A stretch of DNA of 64,000 bases from Nothophaeocryptopus gaeumannii (GCA_031771865.1 JASISA010000042.1:2498870-2562869), one strand, 5' to 3'. Positions 10,103-21,297 are shown, counted from the first letter of the stretch. Notes: a model not told the origin generated them from the sequence alone. Numbers and translations: made by a program.

Positions 10103-11473
10103 AGGTCTGTTGCACCTGGGAACATCATCCGACGCCTCCTCAAAGGCGAGCGGCCTTCCAAAACCAACAAGGTTCCACTAAATTACATCAGATGCATGAA
10201 GCAGTGGCAGCCTGCGGTGCTGGCGTTCCAGCACAAGGGACCCACCAAGGATGCATGCTCACGTAGTGGGTCCCCTTGCCGATACTATATTGGCTAAAGG
10301 GTGAAAGGCCTGCGGGCGCTTTCCAGCACCAACAAACGCGAGCCCAAACGGCACGCTCAGACGATGCACTCCTCTCCAGAACACGGCGATTGGTTACCCA
10401 GCACTAGCAGAGACCCACCACAGGCGCACGCTCTGCTGGTGCGTCTTCTTATCTGCAATGGTGTGGTGAGACTAAGGCGATCCATGACAGCAACGCATAT
10501 CCACCAATGGCTTGTCACCCCTCTCCCCCTGCGAGCGTTTCCTTCGTGGTGATGCGAGCATGCCATTGAGCTGTGCCGCATGTCCTCCCCCATGACTTTG
10601 GGATGGCTGCGGGAGACTTTCCGGCAGCCAGTCCCATCATCAACGATATCAGGCTTCACCAGTGGATTCCTTGACGGCGGTAGCGGCGTCTATGCCCAAA
10701 AATCCCGGAAACACTGCTACCAAGCCTAGTTTGCCATGTCTTTTGCTTGAGCCCTCAAGCCTATGTACGATACATCAGCCTCCTGGCCTACTGTCAGAAC
10801 CGAAACCATGCATCTTCTGTGAGGACCTTGGATTGTCTTCTCCTGATCAATGCGTTCCGCCACATCACATAGTCGAACCGTCTCGATATGCTCCATCTGC
10901 CATGCGTGGGCATCATGCTCAGCTAGACTACCTTGTTCGGGCGCTCGTTGGATCGACACCAGAACTCACCACACTGGACCAGATTGAAGCCCGGTCCCGC
11001 CCCAGGGGCCCTTGACCTGACAACGCGCTTTCAGTCATGACCTGCTTCAGCAACGAGTGCACTTACAGATCATACTTGCTAGCGGTCTCGAAGATGTCCA
11101 AGAGCTTCTCTATACTTCCGATCTTGTCGTGACTCTTGCACGATGCTGCCCCAAGTGGTTCGCATTGGCGAAGCATAAACCTGTAGTGGCCCCAGGTGCA
11201 CCAAATGTGAAGTGCTGGTAAACACATTGCAGCGATGCTGTATGAATGTATGAGAAGATGGACGGAGCGCTGGCGATTTATAGATGGCAGCAGGAGTAGT
11301 AATACATTGCTTGTTTTCGCTTGGAACTCAGCGGTGAAGTTCATTTCAAGATCTACGATTCATGACTGATCTGTGCCGCTTGCTCTCGCACTCGAGGTGG
11401 TCTATTGTTATGGAGATGCGTCGTCTCATTTCTGATCAAAATCTACCTCAAACATTTCTTTCCTCTCCTTATG
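10103..11473. other. Intergenic stretch, no confident gene
   Basis: Short open frames exist on both strands (for example 10662-11015 plus and 11344-11063 minus), but none has a recognisable domain or clear codon pattern. The minus frame ends IEKLLDIFETASKYDL, slightly like the end of a fungal BTB domain; too weak to call. A broken inverted repeat, AAGGGACCCAC at 10235-10245 and GTGGGTCCCCTT at 10266-10277, could be the core of a small element. Confidence 0.4.
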
Positions 11474-12247
11474 TCACACCTGTTGCTTGCCGCGGGGTGC
11501 TGGCTGAGCTTGCTGAGAATTGTCCGCGAACACGAACATGTAGCGTTTCACCTCCTCGGAGTACCACCACTGGCCTTCAGGAGTCGTCGTTGCCGCTGAC
11601 GATGTCTTTGTTGAGCGGCTGGACTGCGATGGTGTAGCTGTTCCCCGACTAGACGATGGCTGACTGGAAGAGCCTGTCGCCATGCCAATGACGTTTCGAT
11701 GTACCAGCTGATTTTCCAGGTAGAGAACGGCCGCACCATTCTGAATGTATGCCACGACATGGCCGGCTGCAGGATTAGATCGGAGACTCGCTCTTTTGAC
11801 TTGGTAAAACTTGGGCTCGACGCGGAGTCCAATTTCGTTGAACCGCCGCTTGACGATGTCGAATTTTTCGGGTAGCCAGCTGCCATTGTCGAACATTCCA
11901 AAAATCCCAATAGAAGCGGTAGATTGTGCTGGAAAAGAGTCCGAGTTTGCTCGAATCATCTGCTGGATGCGCAAACAATACGAATCTAACAATCGGTCAC
12001 CAGCATCCGGATCAGAGCCAGACTCCGCTCCTGGAGGCATTGGAGAGACGTGGCAAAGTATAATCGCGTTTCCCATGACGACTACCACGGTACATCCGTT
12101 GAGGTTCCGGGTCCCGATCGCGAGCTTCTCGTCCGCGTGCACAATGTCGATGCCGTTCATTGCCACTTCTTTGGCTCTTGGAACTGGCAAATTCAGTAGC
12201 CTGGTGAGCATGGAAGGTGCCGACCCTGAGGAAGTGCTTGAAGACAT
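11474..12247 (-). CDS. Conserved-looking hypothetical protein, 257 aa
   Basis: The frame is open from 12526, but ATG 12247 (MSSSTSSGSAPS...) gives the more natural start; the upstream part overlaps the promoter of the divergent ankyrin gene. The N-terminal two thirds looks like a compact alpha/beta domain with a hydrophobic strand (NGCTVVVVMGNAIILCHVSP) and a later VVAYIQNGAAVLYLENQ strand. The C-terminal part is Ser/Thr/Gln-rich and low in complexity. I do not recognise the family. It shares a promoter region of 277 bp with the ankyrin gene. Confidence 0.6.
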   Translation of the reverse strand: MSSSTSSGSAPSMLTRLLNLPVPRAKEVAMNGIDIVHADEKLAIGTRNLNGCTVVVVMGNAIILCHVSPMPPGAESGSDPDAGDRLLDSYCLRIQQMIRANSDSFPAQSTASIGIFGMFDNGSWLPEKFDIVKRRFNEIGLRVEPKFYQVKRASLRSNPAAGHVVAYIQNGAAVLYLENQLVHRNVIGMATGSSSQPSSSRGTATPSQSSRSTKTSSAATTTPEGQWWYSEEVKRYMFVFADNSQQAQPAPRGKQQV

Positions 12248-12524
12248 TGGGCCGATCGGTTCAAAGGGGCTGAAGAATGCGTGAGTTGTTAGTCCAACGG
12301 GCCCAGATGAGGGTTGATATACTATGTTGGTCCCTTGTAATTCCGTCTTGCGCCCCCCAGGAGGTACGGGGAGAAAGCGGAAGATCAGCGGCGGCGAAGC
12401 TAGCGCATGTGAACGAGAGGCGCGAAAAGGCCACCTGTCACGTGCACATATCCCTGGAAATCGGAACCTCGAAAGGAGCCACTTTTCATCCCCTTCTTCG
12501 CATGCGCACCACGCTACACACGGC

Positions 12525-13407
12525 ATGGATGATTTTGAAGAGTTTCTGGGCGAAGATCACGGCCTCCTTCTACCTGCCTTTGAGGCAATCAACCGGAAAG
12601 ACCTCGCTGGCCTCCGAAATGCACTTGAGGACCTTCAGCAACAGAACCCGGCTGTCAACCTAATCTCGGTCCTCCTGCGTAGTATCGACGAGCGCAACGC
12701 AGACGCACTTCGGTTGATTCTGCAGTATGGCGCGCGTCCGACTAGTGGTGCCGTGGAGAGCGCCGCCGCTCTGAAAGATCGCACTGTGATGGCTCTTCTC
12801 TTGGAGCACGGGTGGCCGGTCGACGAGCCGCTTCGCGACGGAGTTCTTCCTTCAGTTCTGTGGTATGTACAAAACATTGCCAGGCTCTTTTATCATGCTG
12901 ATGCAACTTAGTTTTGCACTTGAGGACAAGCAGCTCTTTTCCTGGCTTCTTGCTATGGGTGCTGATGTAAATGCCGAGTCCACGACAGGCGAGACGGCAC
13001 TGTCGATAGCGGCGCGCGAGGGCTCTTGGCATGCAATCACCAATCTTTTGCGCGCTGGAGCGGACGTCAGAAGAGGAGATCCTTTACACTGCGCAATCGA
13101 CAGAGGGTGCGGAGACATGACAGGTGCTGTTATCAACATTCTCGTCTCTTATGGGGCCGACGTCAATGCTGTCGAGTTCTCCAGCCCAAAAGCATGTGCC
13201 TTACGGCATGCATACCGGCGAGGAACTGCGCTTCACAAGGCTTGCCGCTTGGGCAATATCACCGCTGCCTCGGTGCTCTGTTTGCGTGGCGCGAGCGTCA
13301 GCAGCAAGATGGTGCGTGGCCATCAACTTGAGGACTGTACTCCCCTAGATCTTGCACGTACGAACGGCCATGAGGAGCTCGCACAAATGCTGCTAGCGTT
13401 CACGTAG
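12525..13407 (+). CDS. Ankyrin-repeat protein, two exons, 277 aa
   Basis: Exons 12525-12862 and 12912-13407 are joined across a 49-nt intron (GTATGT...CTTAG, branch CTGAT) in matching phase. Several ankyrin repeats are visible: FSWLLAMGADVNAESTTGET followed by ALSIAAREGS, ITNLLRAGADV, DPLHCAIDRG, GTALHKACRLGNITAASVL and TPLDLARTNGHEELAQMLL. Such proteins act as protein-binding scaffolds. It is cytosolic or nuclear by absence of signals. No enzymatic domain is attached, so it is a short stand-alone ankyrin protein, possibly derived from a larger STAND-type receptor. Confidence 0.85.
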
Positions 13408-13548
13408 GGTGGCTGGAAGCGAGGCCGGGATGTGTTTCGTTATGCGCAGTGCTGTGCCACGTGATGTGGGTCGAGATATTTAGCTGAAATTGGACGCTCG
13501 CTTCTACTTCCTCCGCATACTACCGTAGCTTCACCGCGATACATCACT

Positions 13549-14319
13549 ATGGACAATACGACTCGCCCACCCATCATTGAGCATGCTAGAGAGCTAGCGT
13601 GCCTCTGCGATGTCACCGACATCGCTACTGGAACATTCCTGCGCTCTACTTTCTCCTATGTGGACGACGAAGCAAGAATATGGTTTGGGATAGCTTCCGT
13701 TCCCAGGAGGTCCCTGAAAGCAGAAGATCTCAACACGAACATTCGCCTCGTTCACGACGAGTGCGTGTACCCGAGAGCCTTCGACGGCGTCACCGTTACT
13801 CCGCACGTCCCAGGCAACACCTTTATCAAGCGCCCCAAACTCAGCTATCTGGACAACGATTGTTCGAACGCTATGCTGCCGCGCTTGTTTCTTGACGAGA
13901 TCTTGGCTTTCGAGACGCTGAGGCAACACCCTCATCCGAATCTGGTTGAGTACCGTGGCTGCTCAAATCATCGGGGGTTTATCACCGGCATCCTTCTGAA
14001 GAACTACAGCGCCACCTTGGGAGAATACCTGGATTCCCACGAGCTCCATCCCGAGCATGTGCTGCAAGGCCTCAAGGCCGGTATTGAGCATCTTCATTCT
14101 CTGGGATACGCACACAACGACTTGAACCCGACGAACATTATGCTGGACGAATCTTTGACGCCAATAATTATCGATTTTGGCTCGTGCAAAAGGCTTGGAG
14201 AGGAACTGGTATCGGCTGGTACACCTGGATGGGCAGAAGATTATACTACGTCAGACTTAGAGCATGACAAAGCAGCACTTGAGAAGCTAAGACGTTGGAT
14301 GATGGAGCGTAGCGATTGA
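13549..14319 (+). CDS. Protein-kinase-like protein, 256 aa
   Basis: A single exon. The C-terminal half contains a kinase catalytic-loop equivalent HNDLNPTNIML (Asp present, the usual HRD Arg replaced by Asn) and a DFGS motif, then a short activation segment SAGTPGWAED. The N-lobe (residues 1-120) lacks a clear glycine-rich loop and a clear Val-Ala-Ile-Lys lysine. The C-lobe stops soon after the APE position, so it is shorter than a full kinase. It may be a degenerate fungal kinase or a pseudokinase. Confidence 0.7.
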   Translation: MDNTTRPPIIEHARELACLCDVTDIATGTFLRSTFSYVDDEARIWFGIASVPRRSLKAEDLNTNIRLVHDECVYPRAFDGVTVTPHVPGNTFIKRPKLSYLDNDCSNAMLPRLFLDEILAFETLRQHPHPNLVEYRGCSNHRGFITGILLKNYSATLGEYLDSHELHPEHVLQGLKAGIEHLHSLGYAHNDLNPTNIMLDESLTPIIIDFGSCKRLGEELVSAGTPGWAEDYTTSDLEHDKAALEKLRRWMMERSD

Positions 14320-14354
14320 CACCATCGGTATGAGTCCCGATCACCTAAAATACA

Positions 14355-14362
14355 CTCCTTTG
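14355..14362. repeat. hAT target-site duplication, left copy
   Basis: CTCCTTTG directly before the left terminal inverted repeat; identical to 15736-15743. Confidence 0.85.
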
Positions 14363-15735
14363 CAGGGGTCTTGTTGGTCCGGTAGGTATGGTAATAAGGC
14401 CTCCTACCATACTGACCAAGTTTAGCATGTGATCATACCATCTATACCGTTGGTTACCGACTTATTGTAGGTGAATATAGCCATCTATTCGACCTCGTCG
14501 TCGCCCTGGTTGTTGTTCACGACATCAGCAATATCCTCATTTATCAGCAGGTCCTCAGCCGTCTTGAAGTCCTCAACTATCTTATCTTCCTCGTCAAACG
14601 CAGCCAGCAGTATGCCCTCTTTATCCTTGTGTTTAGGCTGCGGGGTCCCCACCAGTCTCGTAGACACATACACGCTTCTCGACGTCCTTGGCTCGTTGAA
14701 TCATGTAAAAGAAGGAGTTCCAGCGCGTGGCGTTGTTGAGAACAAGCTGAAGTTGTAGAATTAGCATGTGAAGCTCGGAGGTGCCTTGCGGTATAGAAAT
14801 CGTCATCGAAAAGAGCGACACTTGGTTGGCTTAGTCGCCGCCAGCGCCGTGTTTAACGCGTGCGGGTTAGCCAACCAAACACTCTGGACACAGTGGACCG
14901 GAGTCCGCTGAGCGCAGGGTGCACGATCCTCAACTTTCGAGCTTCTGAACTTACTTACCTTAAGCACATTGTATTTCGACCATTTTCCACCCATCTTGAT
15001 TGCAGCAAACGCCTCCAACCTCTGTGGCGACGACCGAATATAGCGGATGATATTATGGAGCTTTCGATCGTTTGCTGACTGCCGCTGGACTTCACGACTT
15101 TCTCGCCCTTGCTATTAATGCTGTGGTGTTGAGACAGGTGATGTAGAGCGCCTCGAGTTCCATTCAAGACGTTCAACTGCTGATGCCGGCCTTCTTTTTC
15201 GCAGAGATAGCAGTAGTATCCCGCACGTTATCCGAACGCAGCAGCGCTTCGCCAAACTGCCAGGCTGGACTCCATGTCTTTCGATCCTCACCAACACCTT
15301 GTTGATGCTTCTTGAGGCGCGCATACTCGGTCTTTCTAAGCTCGAAGGTATCCGGATGAGAAGAGGCGCAGTAATTGGGGTTCTGTTCGCATAAGACGAT
15401 AGTAGCTTCAGAGCTACCAACACCTAGCCACGACAACACGCTGGGCATGGCGAGATACGACAGTATGAGATATTGGTAAAGAGATGGGAAGATTGGATAC
15501 ATTCACGGCGAAAACGCGTCGATTTTTCCCATACGCGTACCGCCCTTGGCGCCGGCGAGTATGCCGACTGGCTGCGCAATGGATACCGAGATAGGAAGTT
15601 GGTAACCATGGTTACCGGTAGCATTTACTCACCAGCTACCATATTGACCGGTAAGCATGTGATTGCCCTACTGACTATACTATTGGTTACCAATAACCAG
15701 GTTCTACCATCTATACCGGACCAACAAGACCCCTG
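14363..15735 (-). mobile_element. Decayed hAT-family DNA transposon, 1,373 bp
   Basis: Terminal inverted repeats begin CAGGGGTCTTGTTGGTCCGG at 14363 and end with the complement at 15735. The element is flanked by a perfect 8-bp target duplication CTCCTTTG (14355-14362 and 15736-15743), the hallmark of hAT transposons. Inside, minus-strand remnants of a transposase are visible, notably LNNATRWNSFFYMIQRA, which matches the hAT TRWNS block, plus a charged N-terminal fragment around 15240-15420. The frame is broken many times and the element is too short for a full transposase, so it is non-autonomous. Subterminal copies of GGTTACCGGTA/TACCATA-type words sit near both ends. Confidence 0.88.
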
Positions 15736-15743
15736 CTCCTTTG
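15736..15743. repeat. hAT target-site duplication, right copy
   Basis: CTCCTTTG directly after the right terminal inverted repeat; identical to 14355-14362. Confidence 0.85.
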
Positions 15744-16212
15744 ATCCTTTACTCCCTCAATTTCCGAGCGCAAGAAATCACATCGTGCAGGACCTTAAGA
15801 TCTGCGTGGTGGTTGGTAGGAAGCAGATTGAGGACAGTTGGTCCGGAGGCAGTCGATTATCCTGACCTCCGTGCGGGTTCGCCTACGGCCGTCTTCATCG
15901 AACCAGACGAGGATGGTGGTTGTTCGGGAGCACCTGAGAGGGGATTAGCCAATGTGACTACTTTGTGACCGCTACTTACATCGTCGAAAGAACCGTACTG
16001 AAGACTGCACAGGGTGAATTGCGGACTGCAGCTCTTGCGAAAGCATAACCAACGCTCTTTATGGAGCAATGAAACCAATACGTCATGCTACGGTACTGGC
16101 CCTGCCAGCACATGCACTAACCCTTGTAGCACCACAGCTGCAAAGCTACCCTCTTCTCACGGCGATCGTCGAATGCTCGCTTAAGACTCTGAGTCGGTGA
16201 TTGAGGCCAGCT
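15744..16212. other. Intergenic, no gene recognised
   Basis: Short frames on both strands show no domain. Nothing further is visible between the hAT element and the coiled-coil gene. Confidence 0.4.
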
Positions 16213-17568
16213 CTAGCGCTTGTCACCCGTTGAGATCTGCTTCCCTCTTGCCTTTGTGGGTGGATTGTCCGACAACTGGCTCTTTGCCCTTGGCGGTCTG
16301 GCAGAGGGGCCCTCCTCCTGAATATCACTATGGCACTCAGGGGCAGCTCCGAGGTTGAGTGGTCGATACATGCGGTTGTTCTGCTGATCTCGCCTCTGAA
16401 TTTCTCGATCAATCATATCTTGTGGATACCCGACATCAGCCAGATTATCCAAAGGGACGAAGTCTATACGCATCTTCGGCATGGTCGTCCGCCTAAGCTC
16501 AACGAATTTGCGCCTAGCAGCCAGCTCCGCTCGTCTCATCCTTCTTTGGCCTTCAGCTTGTTCTGCTTCCCGGCGGGCTTGTTCTCCTCTGATCTCGGCC
16601 TCCGAGTAACCTTGATCTTTTGCGTCGGTGAGGTTCAAGAGGTCAATTCGAATGCGAAAACGGTCCATATACAGAGTTTCGAGCAGTCTCTCCTGCGCTT
16701 GAATCTCTTCTTCCTCCTGGCGCAAGCTTTCTTCCTCGTCCAACCCTTCCCGACGTCGACTCTTCTCCTTCTCAGACTCGTGCCCAGATCGACCACCCTC
16801 TTTCACCTTGTCAAGGTGTCTATGCTTGGGGTTGAGCATGCTCTCTTCTACGGCTGGCTCTTGAACTCCTTCCTTCTTCTCTCTCGCGACGCCCTCTTCA
16901 TTGTTGCCGCGCTCCTTTGTCTTGTCAAGGTGCTTATGCTTGGGGCTGAGCATACTCTCTTCCAAGGTCGGCTCTTGAGCTTCATCTCTCTCCTCTTTGG
17001 AGTGCACTATGGTCGGCTCTTGAACTCTTTCCATCTTCTCTCTATCAGGTTCGTCTCTAGAGTGGCTACCCTTTTTTGCCTTGTCAAGCTTGGTGCTGAG
17101 CATATTTCTTTTGGATGGCCCTTGAGTTCTGTCCGTCCTTTCTCTCTCGGCTTCCGCAGCCTCTTCTTCCTCAGTCATGGAAAGGTCGTACATGAACAAC
17201 TTGACAGGCTCGCCATGCGGATCACTATAATATGCTATGCCTTCGGAGGGGTCTCGTGAGTTGGTACCAACTTTGTCGGTCGAAGCTTCGCTTTTCTTCA
17301 GGCGTGAGCCCGATTCCTTCTGAGTGGGAAGCAAATTTTCTTCCGGCTCAGCAGCAGCTGAATGCAGGTTCGCCATGTCGTTGTTGTGAGTAGCGTTGAC
17401 GATGGGTATAAGGCCTTTTCCATTGGAAATCTTGCTCTCTATCTCTGCCGCAGTACGTGAGCGTCTTTGCTGGTATTTAAGTCCTTCCCTGAGACTTAAG
17501 CGATTCAAATTGGCCGTATAAGCAAGCTTTCGACCTTTCAAAGCCCGTTTCGAACTCGTTCCTTCCAA
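16213..17568 (-). CDS. Highly charged coiled-coil protein with internal repeats, 451 aa
   Basis: A single frame rich in Glu, Arg and Lys. The middle (about residues 150-265) contains repeating units of the type QEP-x3-EESML-[SN]-PKH-[KR]-HLDK, seen twice nearly intact and in decayed form before that. After it comes a long Glu/Arg heptad-like region (EEESLRQEEEEIQAQERLLE...). No enzyme domain. The frame may start at 17568 or at an internal Met at 17376; a GCCCGTTTC motif at 17543 would then lie in the promoter. Function unknown. Confidence 0.6.
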   Translation of the reverse strand: MEGTSSKRALKGRKLAYTANLNRLSLREGLKYQQRRSRTAAEIESKISNGKGLIPIVNATHNNDMANLHSAAAEPEENLLPTQKESGSRLKKSEASTDKVGTNSRDPSEGIAYYSDPHGEPVKLFMYDLSMTEEEEAAEAERERTDRTQGPSKRNMLSTKLDKAKKGSHSRDEPDREKMERVQEPTIVHSKEERDEAQEPTLEESMLSPKHKHLDKTKERGNNEEGVAREKKEGVQEPAVEESMLNPKHRHLDKVKEGGRSGHESEKEKSRRREGLDEEESLRQEEEEIQAQERLLETLYMDRFRIRIDLLNLTDAKDQGYSEAEIRGEQARREAEQAEGQRRMRRAELAARRKFVELRRTTMPKMRIDFVPLDNLADVGYPQDMIDREIQRRDQQNNRMYRPLNLGAAPECHSDIQEEGPSARPPRAKSQLSDNPPTKARGKQISTGDKR

Positions 17569-17861
17569 GCAACAAGTGCTGTTTTGAAAGTCTTGGACTG
17601 AGAAGACACATCTGCCGAAAAACTTCTGCTCTCAGTCAACCATACCGGCTGTACAAAAAAAAGGCTTTCCAGTAAGAGTACATGATGAGACTTGCAAACT
17701 GCTTATGAGTTGCAAATTGCTCATTGAGTACATTCTACCTAAGCTACTTAAGAACAAAATACAGCAAACGCAGTGAATTATGTACAGAGCCTAAGCCAAA
17801 CGAGCAAAAAGTCATGAAGCTGACCTGCAGCGTCCATAAGCGCAGAGGAATTCACTTATTC

Positions 17862-18513
17862 TCACATAGCAGGAGACTGGCCCACTTCTGCTACTTTTAC
17901 CCGCGGCGGTGGTAGTGCCCACTGGGCGCTCAAATCTCGACCATCTGTTGCATCGTTCGGCATAGGCTCACCAGCGGCGAGGTCCTTGGATGGGTCTTTG
18001 CACCAGAAGTTCGTAACGTACGTCAACGCGTTGGGCGCACCTTGGCCTCCGTTCAGACTCACTGATGGAGTAACACCATCGTATGTGGCTTTGAGGCTCG
18101 CACATTGTTTCGCTTGGTCACTTACGCTATGTCAGCAGCTCGCTATGCAACAATGCTCTTCGCCACTTACGTGTAGAAGCTGCAAGACAAAGACTTCGGA
18201 ATGATGAGACCCAGTGCGAATGAAGCATCTAATCCATCGGGCATGCTCTGGCAGCGGCCCGTTATAGGCACATCGAACGAAGGGAACAACGTGTTCCTGG
18301 ACAGGTCGGCACCAGTGAGGAATGTAATGAGGGGCGCCCCAGAGCTTCTGGTATAGTTGCTCTTATAGAATACTGCTATCTAGTCAGTATGGAACATTTG
18401 ATGGTCTCGTGATTCGTACCGGTCTTGGGCGGGGCATCGCTGTCTCGTGGCTCAATGCTTCGACTGAGCACAGCAGAAGTCATAGCAAGCAAACATAGCG
18501 TGAGAAAGAACAT
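17862..18513 (-). CDS. Secreted protein, three exons, 186 aa, four cysteines
   Basis: Reassembled from exons 18513-18420, 18372-18171 and 18126-17862. The introns are 47 and 44 nt, both with CTGAC branch sites, GT-AG ends and consistent phases. The protein starts with a signal peptide (MFFLTLCLLAMTSAVLS). The mature part has four cysteines (GRCQSM, LSCSFY, KQCASL, FWCKDP), fitting two disulfides, and no membrane segment. There is no known domain. Its size, secretion and paired cysteines fit an extracellular effector-like or structural protein, which is inference. GCCCGTTTCGG lies 131 bp upstream. Confidence 0.75.
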
Positions 18514-18643
18514 GGTAGGTGCTGGGTGGGTGTGAATGTAAGTGCAGTACTCTGAACAAATTTTAGCTGCTGGTCCATCTGGCAATCTAATCTCTTTTAT
18601 ATATTCATCACCTTGAAAATCGGTCTCGAACATTGTCAATTCA

Positions 18644-18654
18644 GCCCGTTTCGG
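18644..18654 (-). promoter_or_regulatory. CCGTTTCGG promoter element, secreted protein gene
   Basis: GCCCGTTTCGG, 131 bp upstream of the start at 18513. It contains everted CCG-N3-CGG half sites of the sort bound by some Zn2Cys6 regulators. Confidence 0.4.
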
Positions 18655-18679
18655 CGGTCCTGAGGAGGTGAGGTCCTGC

Positions 18680-18948
18680 GCTGTCGCGGTCACGGCTGCG
18701 TGTAACGCATACCGCATATTGGGCAAGCTTGAACCAATCACCGTGCGTGAGATTGCGGCGAAACGAATCTTTCGTGATCATTGTGTAGACGACAGCGATA
18801 TGTCTGAGCACCGGCTGCTAGGTTTCCACGTCGTACGGCGAGCGATCGATAGGGTCCGCTGCGAAGAAGCTGCTGAACAGGTCGCTGAGCTTGTTCCTAT
18901 TGCCGAGGGAGATGAACCACGCGAGGCGATTGCGAAGCCATCTCAACA
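18680..18948 (-). pseudogene. Decayed coding fragment of unknown family
   Basis: One minus-strand frame reads a protein-like sequence (WFISLGNRNKLSDLFSSFFA..., RHIAVVYTMITKDSFRR...) interrupted by TAG at 18820-18818, with no start codon nearby. It looks like a piece of a larger helical protein. I cannot name it. Confidence 0.3.
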
Positions 18949-19408
18949 CTATGGTTGAAGAACTCGATTCGATCGCGAATCGAACCTAACTCGTATTCGT
19001 GCTGCATGACTGATGAGATCTTGATCGTTCTGTATAAGGGCTGCGAGCTTTTTACAAGAAGTTACTTTGCCCGAGCGTGCTGCAATGGCAAGCTCCTGTC
19101 AAGACTCTCAAAGCCGAAACGGCGCACCATGAGCCAAAACGGACAACTGTGTGCCGAAAATGGCACCATAAACCCTGTTCTGGTTCTTCTCCATTGACGC
19201 GCCGGCATGAACGCCACGTGACTGAGCTCCCCTGCCGCGCCGCTGCGCTAACACACGCTAATCCTGTCAGGTCAGCTCGACCTCACCTCTTTCCATCGCT
19301 GTGCCTCAGGGTCGCATTCCTCACCTGTGCAGCAATCCGATACGAACCATTCAAGCAGCCAAAGTATCGAACGAGATGGATGCGCCGGTGCCGAGGATCG
19401 TCGGGACG

Positions 19409-21104
19409 TTACTCGAAGGGCTGGAAGAGCTCGGTGCGGAATGCCACTTTCTGCTTGTGTTCGCGGATTACATTACGGGCAATATCTCGGACCCTGGGGG
19501 ACGCAGACACTTTTCTGTATCAGTGCAAGCTCGAGATAGCACAACGGAGACCCACCGGACACCAATGTATCACCCCGGGCTTCATCGATTTCTCGGGGCA
19601 GTCGCTCTTGGACGTCTAGTGCACTGCTGTGGATGTGGATTCTGTCACGATCACCGTGCCTCTCTACAACATCGTCGGTACTGTCGCCGGAGAAGACTGA
19701 AATGTGAAAAACCTTTCACGAGGATCAGTGGGGCCGTAGTCAGCATTCAGTGGGTGGCTCACGCAGAACTCTTTGTCCATCTCCAAGATCTTGTCCATCC
19801 ATTCTCGAATCCAGTCCCGGTAGTCTTCACTGGATTAGCGTGCGAGGTCTGTGCCTACACAATCAAATATACTCACAGTGCCGCCGGACATCCCAAAGCA
19901 ATCGGAGCCGTCTTGTTCGGGTCCGATAGAAGGACGCCGCTCGAACGATTTCTCTCGCATGCGATAGAAGCGCCGCAATGCCAATACCTTCCGCGACTAG
20001 GATAACGGTGCCGTACCCGGTCATACTAAGTCCAGAGTTATAAGGACCATCTATCCATATACTCGACTGCTGGAGGTTTGCTAGGGCCACGTAGGACAAC
20101 CTTCGGGTGAAGCCTTTCCTCGGCGTTAACAAGATACTAATGGTTATAGCAGTTCCGGTGTAGTCCTCTTCCCACCAGCAGATCGTAAAAGGATGATACT
20201 GTAAGAATCCCAGGGTCGACGTGTCTGGAACAGTGATCTGGATATACTGGCCTGCCCGGACCTTCCAACCACGTTGGAGTGGAATGTCGATTCGAATAGC
20301 GTCCGTAGTGCCGCCTTCCACATGCCGCAGAGGTCGGAGAAGGCAACGCTTCGTCTGCAGTCGCCATCCGACGTTGCGGTAGAGCATGGAGACTAAGGCA
20401 GCAAAAGCAGCAACGGCAAAGATGCAGGCTGTGATTAATATGCCGGTACGAAGAGCTCCTTCAGGGACATGTCTCCAAAGGCCATAAAGTGATAGTACAG
20501 CAAGCGAGTAGTGAAGAGCCCGGACCATTTCGTAGAACCTTCGCCGGAGAACAGTGACAGCTACAGTCACAAGCATCGCTATGATTGCCTAGCACGATCA
20601 GACTTGATTGATGCTGTGACGGAGGCCACTTACAATCAATCCGAAGGTCAGTCTCTCGTCGAGAGATCTCCTCATCCGCGCGCACTCCAGCAAGGTATGG
20701 AGAAGTGCCTGCGTACAGGTCATTGTTGCTAACGCAAAATGCACTGTGGAAAAAGAAGGAAATCCAAGTCTCATAACCTGCGCAAGAAAAGAAGTAGTGC
20801 TTCCGAGGAAGAGCAGCACATAGTTCACCACTGCAATCGATGCAGCTCTCTTCGATGCCTGGGACATGTCTTGGATGGCGACGACATTGGCTACGAGCGT
20901 TGTGGATATATACGTTAATCCTAACGTCAGCCATGTCCACGACAGCGGGCCAAGGATAGAGTGACGCCGCAGAATGTATGGTAAAGGCCGGGGTGGTGGG
21001 AAGAATGGCTGGCAATTCTGTACCAAAGCCATGCAAAGTCTACAAAAAGAAAGAAGCACGACGGTGCCGCCCGCAGCGATGGCGTAAATGATATCAGGCG
21101 CCAT
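19409..21104 (-). CDS. Ferric-chelate reductase-like flavocytochrome (FRE family), 499 aa
   Basis: Five exons: 21104-20634, 20588-19873, 19829-19763, 19712-19552 and 19493-19409, with introns of 43 to 58 nt and total length divisible by three. The N-terminal half has several membrane helices. Two His pairs spaced 14 apart (VHFALATM...LLH and LHYSLAVL...WRH) match the bis-heme ligands of the family. An FAD-binding HPFT follows, then a pyridine-nucleotide site (GYGTVILVAEGIGIAALL). The protein ends KVAFRTELFQPFE. It should move electrons from NADPH across the membrane to reduce Fe(III). The last intron uses a weak donor (GTCTCC, 19551); the stronger GTGGGT donor at 19555 would give a different, shorter tail. 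GAAACGGGT lies 55 bp upstream. Confidence 0.87.
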
Positions 21105-21158
21105 ACCGTGTTTAATTATGCTGTGGGGAGTCCCTTCTTTATATTCTTGCGTTATGAT

Positions 21159-21167
21159 GAAACGGGT
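21159..21167 (-). promoter_or_regulatory. ACCCGTTTC-type promoter motif, ferric reductase gene
   Basis: GAAACGGGT on the plus strand, 55 bp upstream of the reductase start at 21104. Confidence 0.4.
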
Positions 21168-21297
21168 GGCGCAGACCCGGTTTTGGATCCTGCGAAGCTT
21201 CGTGGTACGTGCCACATGAGATCGCCGCTACCATGGGTCATATATTTGCCTACCGGCCCACTGCAACCTTGTCGCCATTGCTGTCTACAACACCAGC

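Noticed and set aside
11063..11344. BTB-domain fragment
   Set aside because: Only the last 15 residues recall a BTB end; no other BTB block is visible.
16330..17259. 309-aa plus-strand frame rich in Leu and Phe
   Set aside because: It is the mirror of the charged coiled-coil gene; reverse complement of Glu/Lys codons gives Leu/Phe.
19301..20005. 234-aa plus-strand frame
   Set aside because: It is antisense to exons 2-5 of the ferric reductase gene, whose HPFT and nucleotide-binding motifs are clear on the minus strand.
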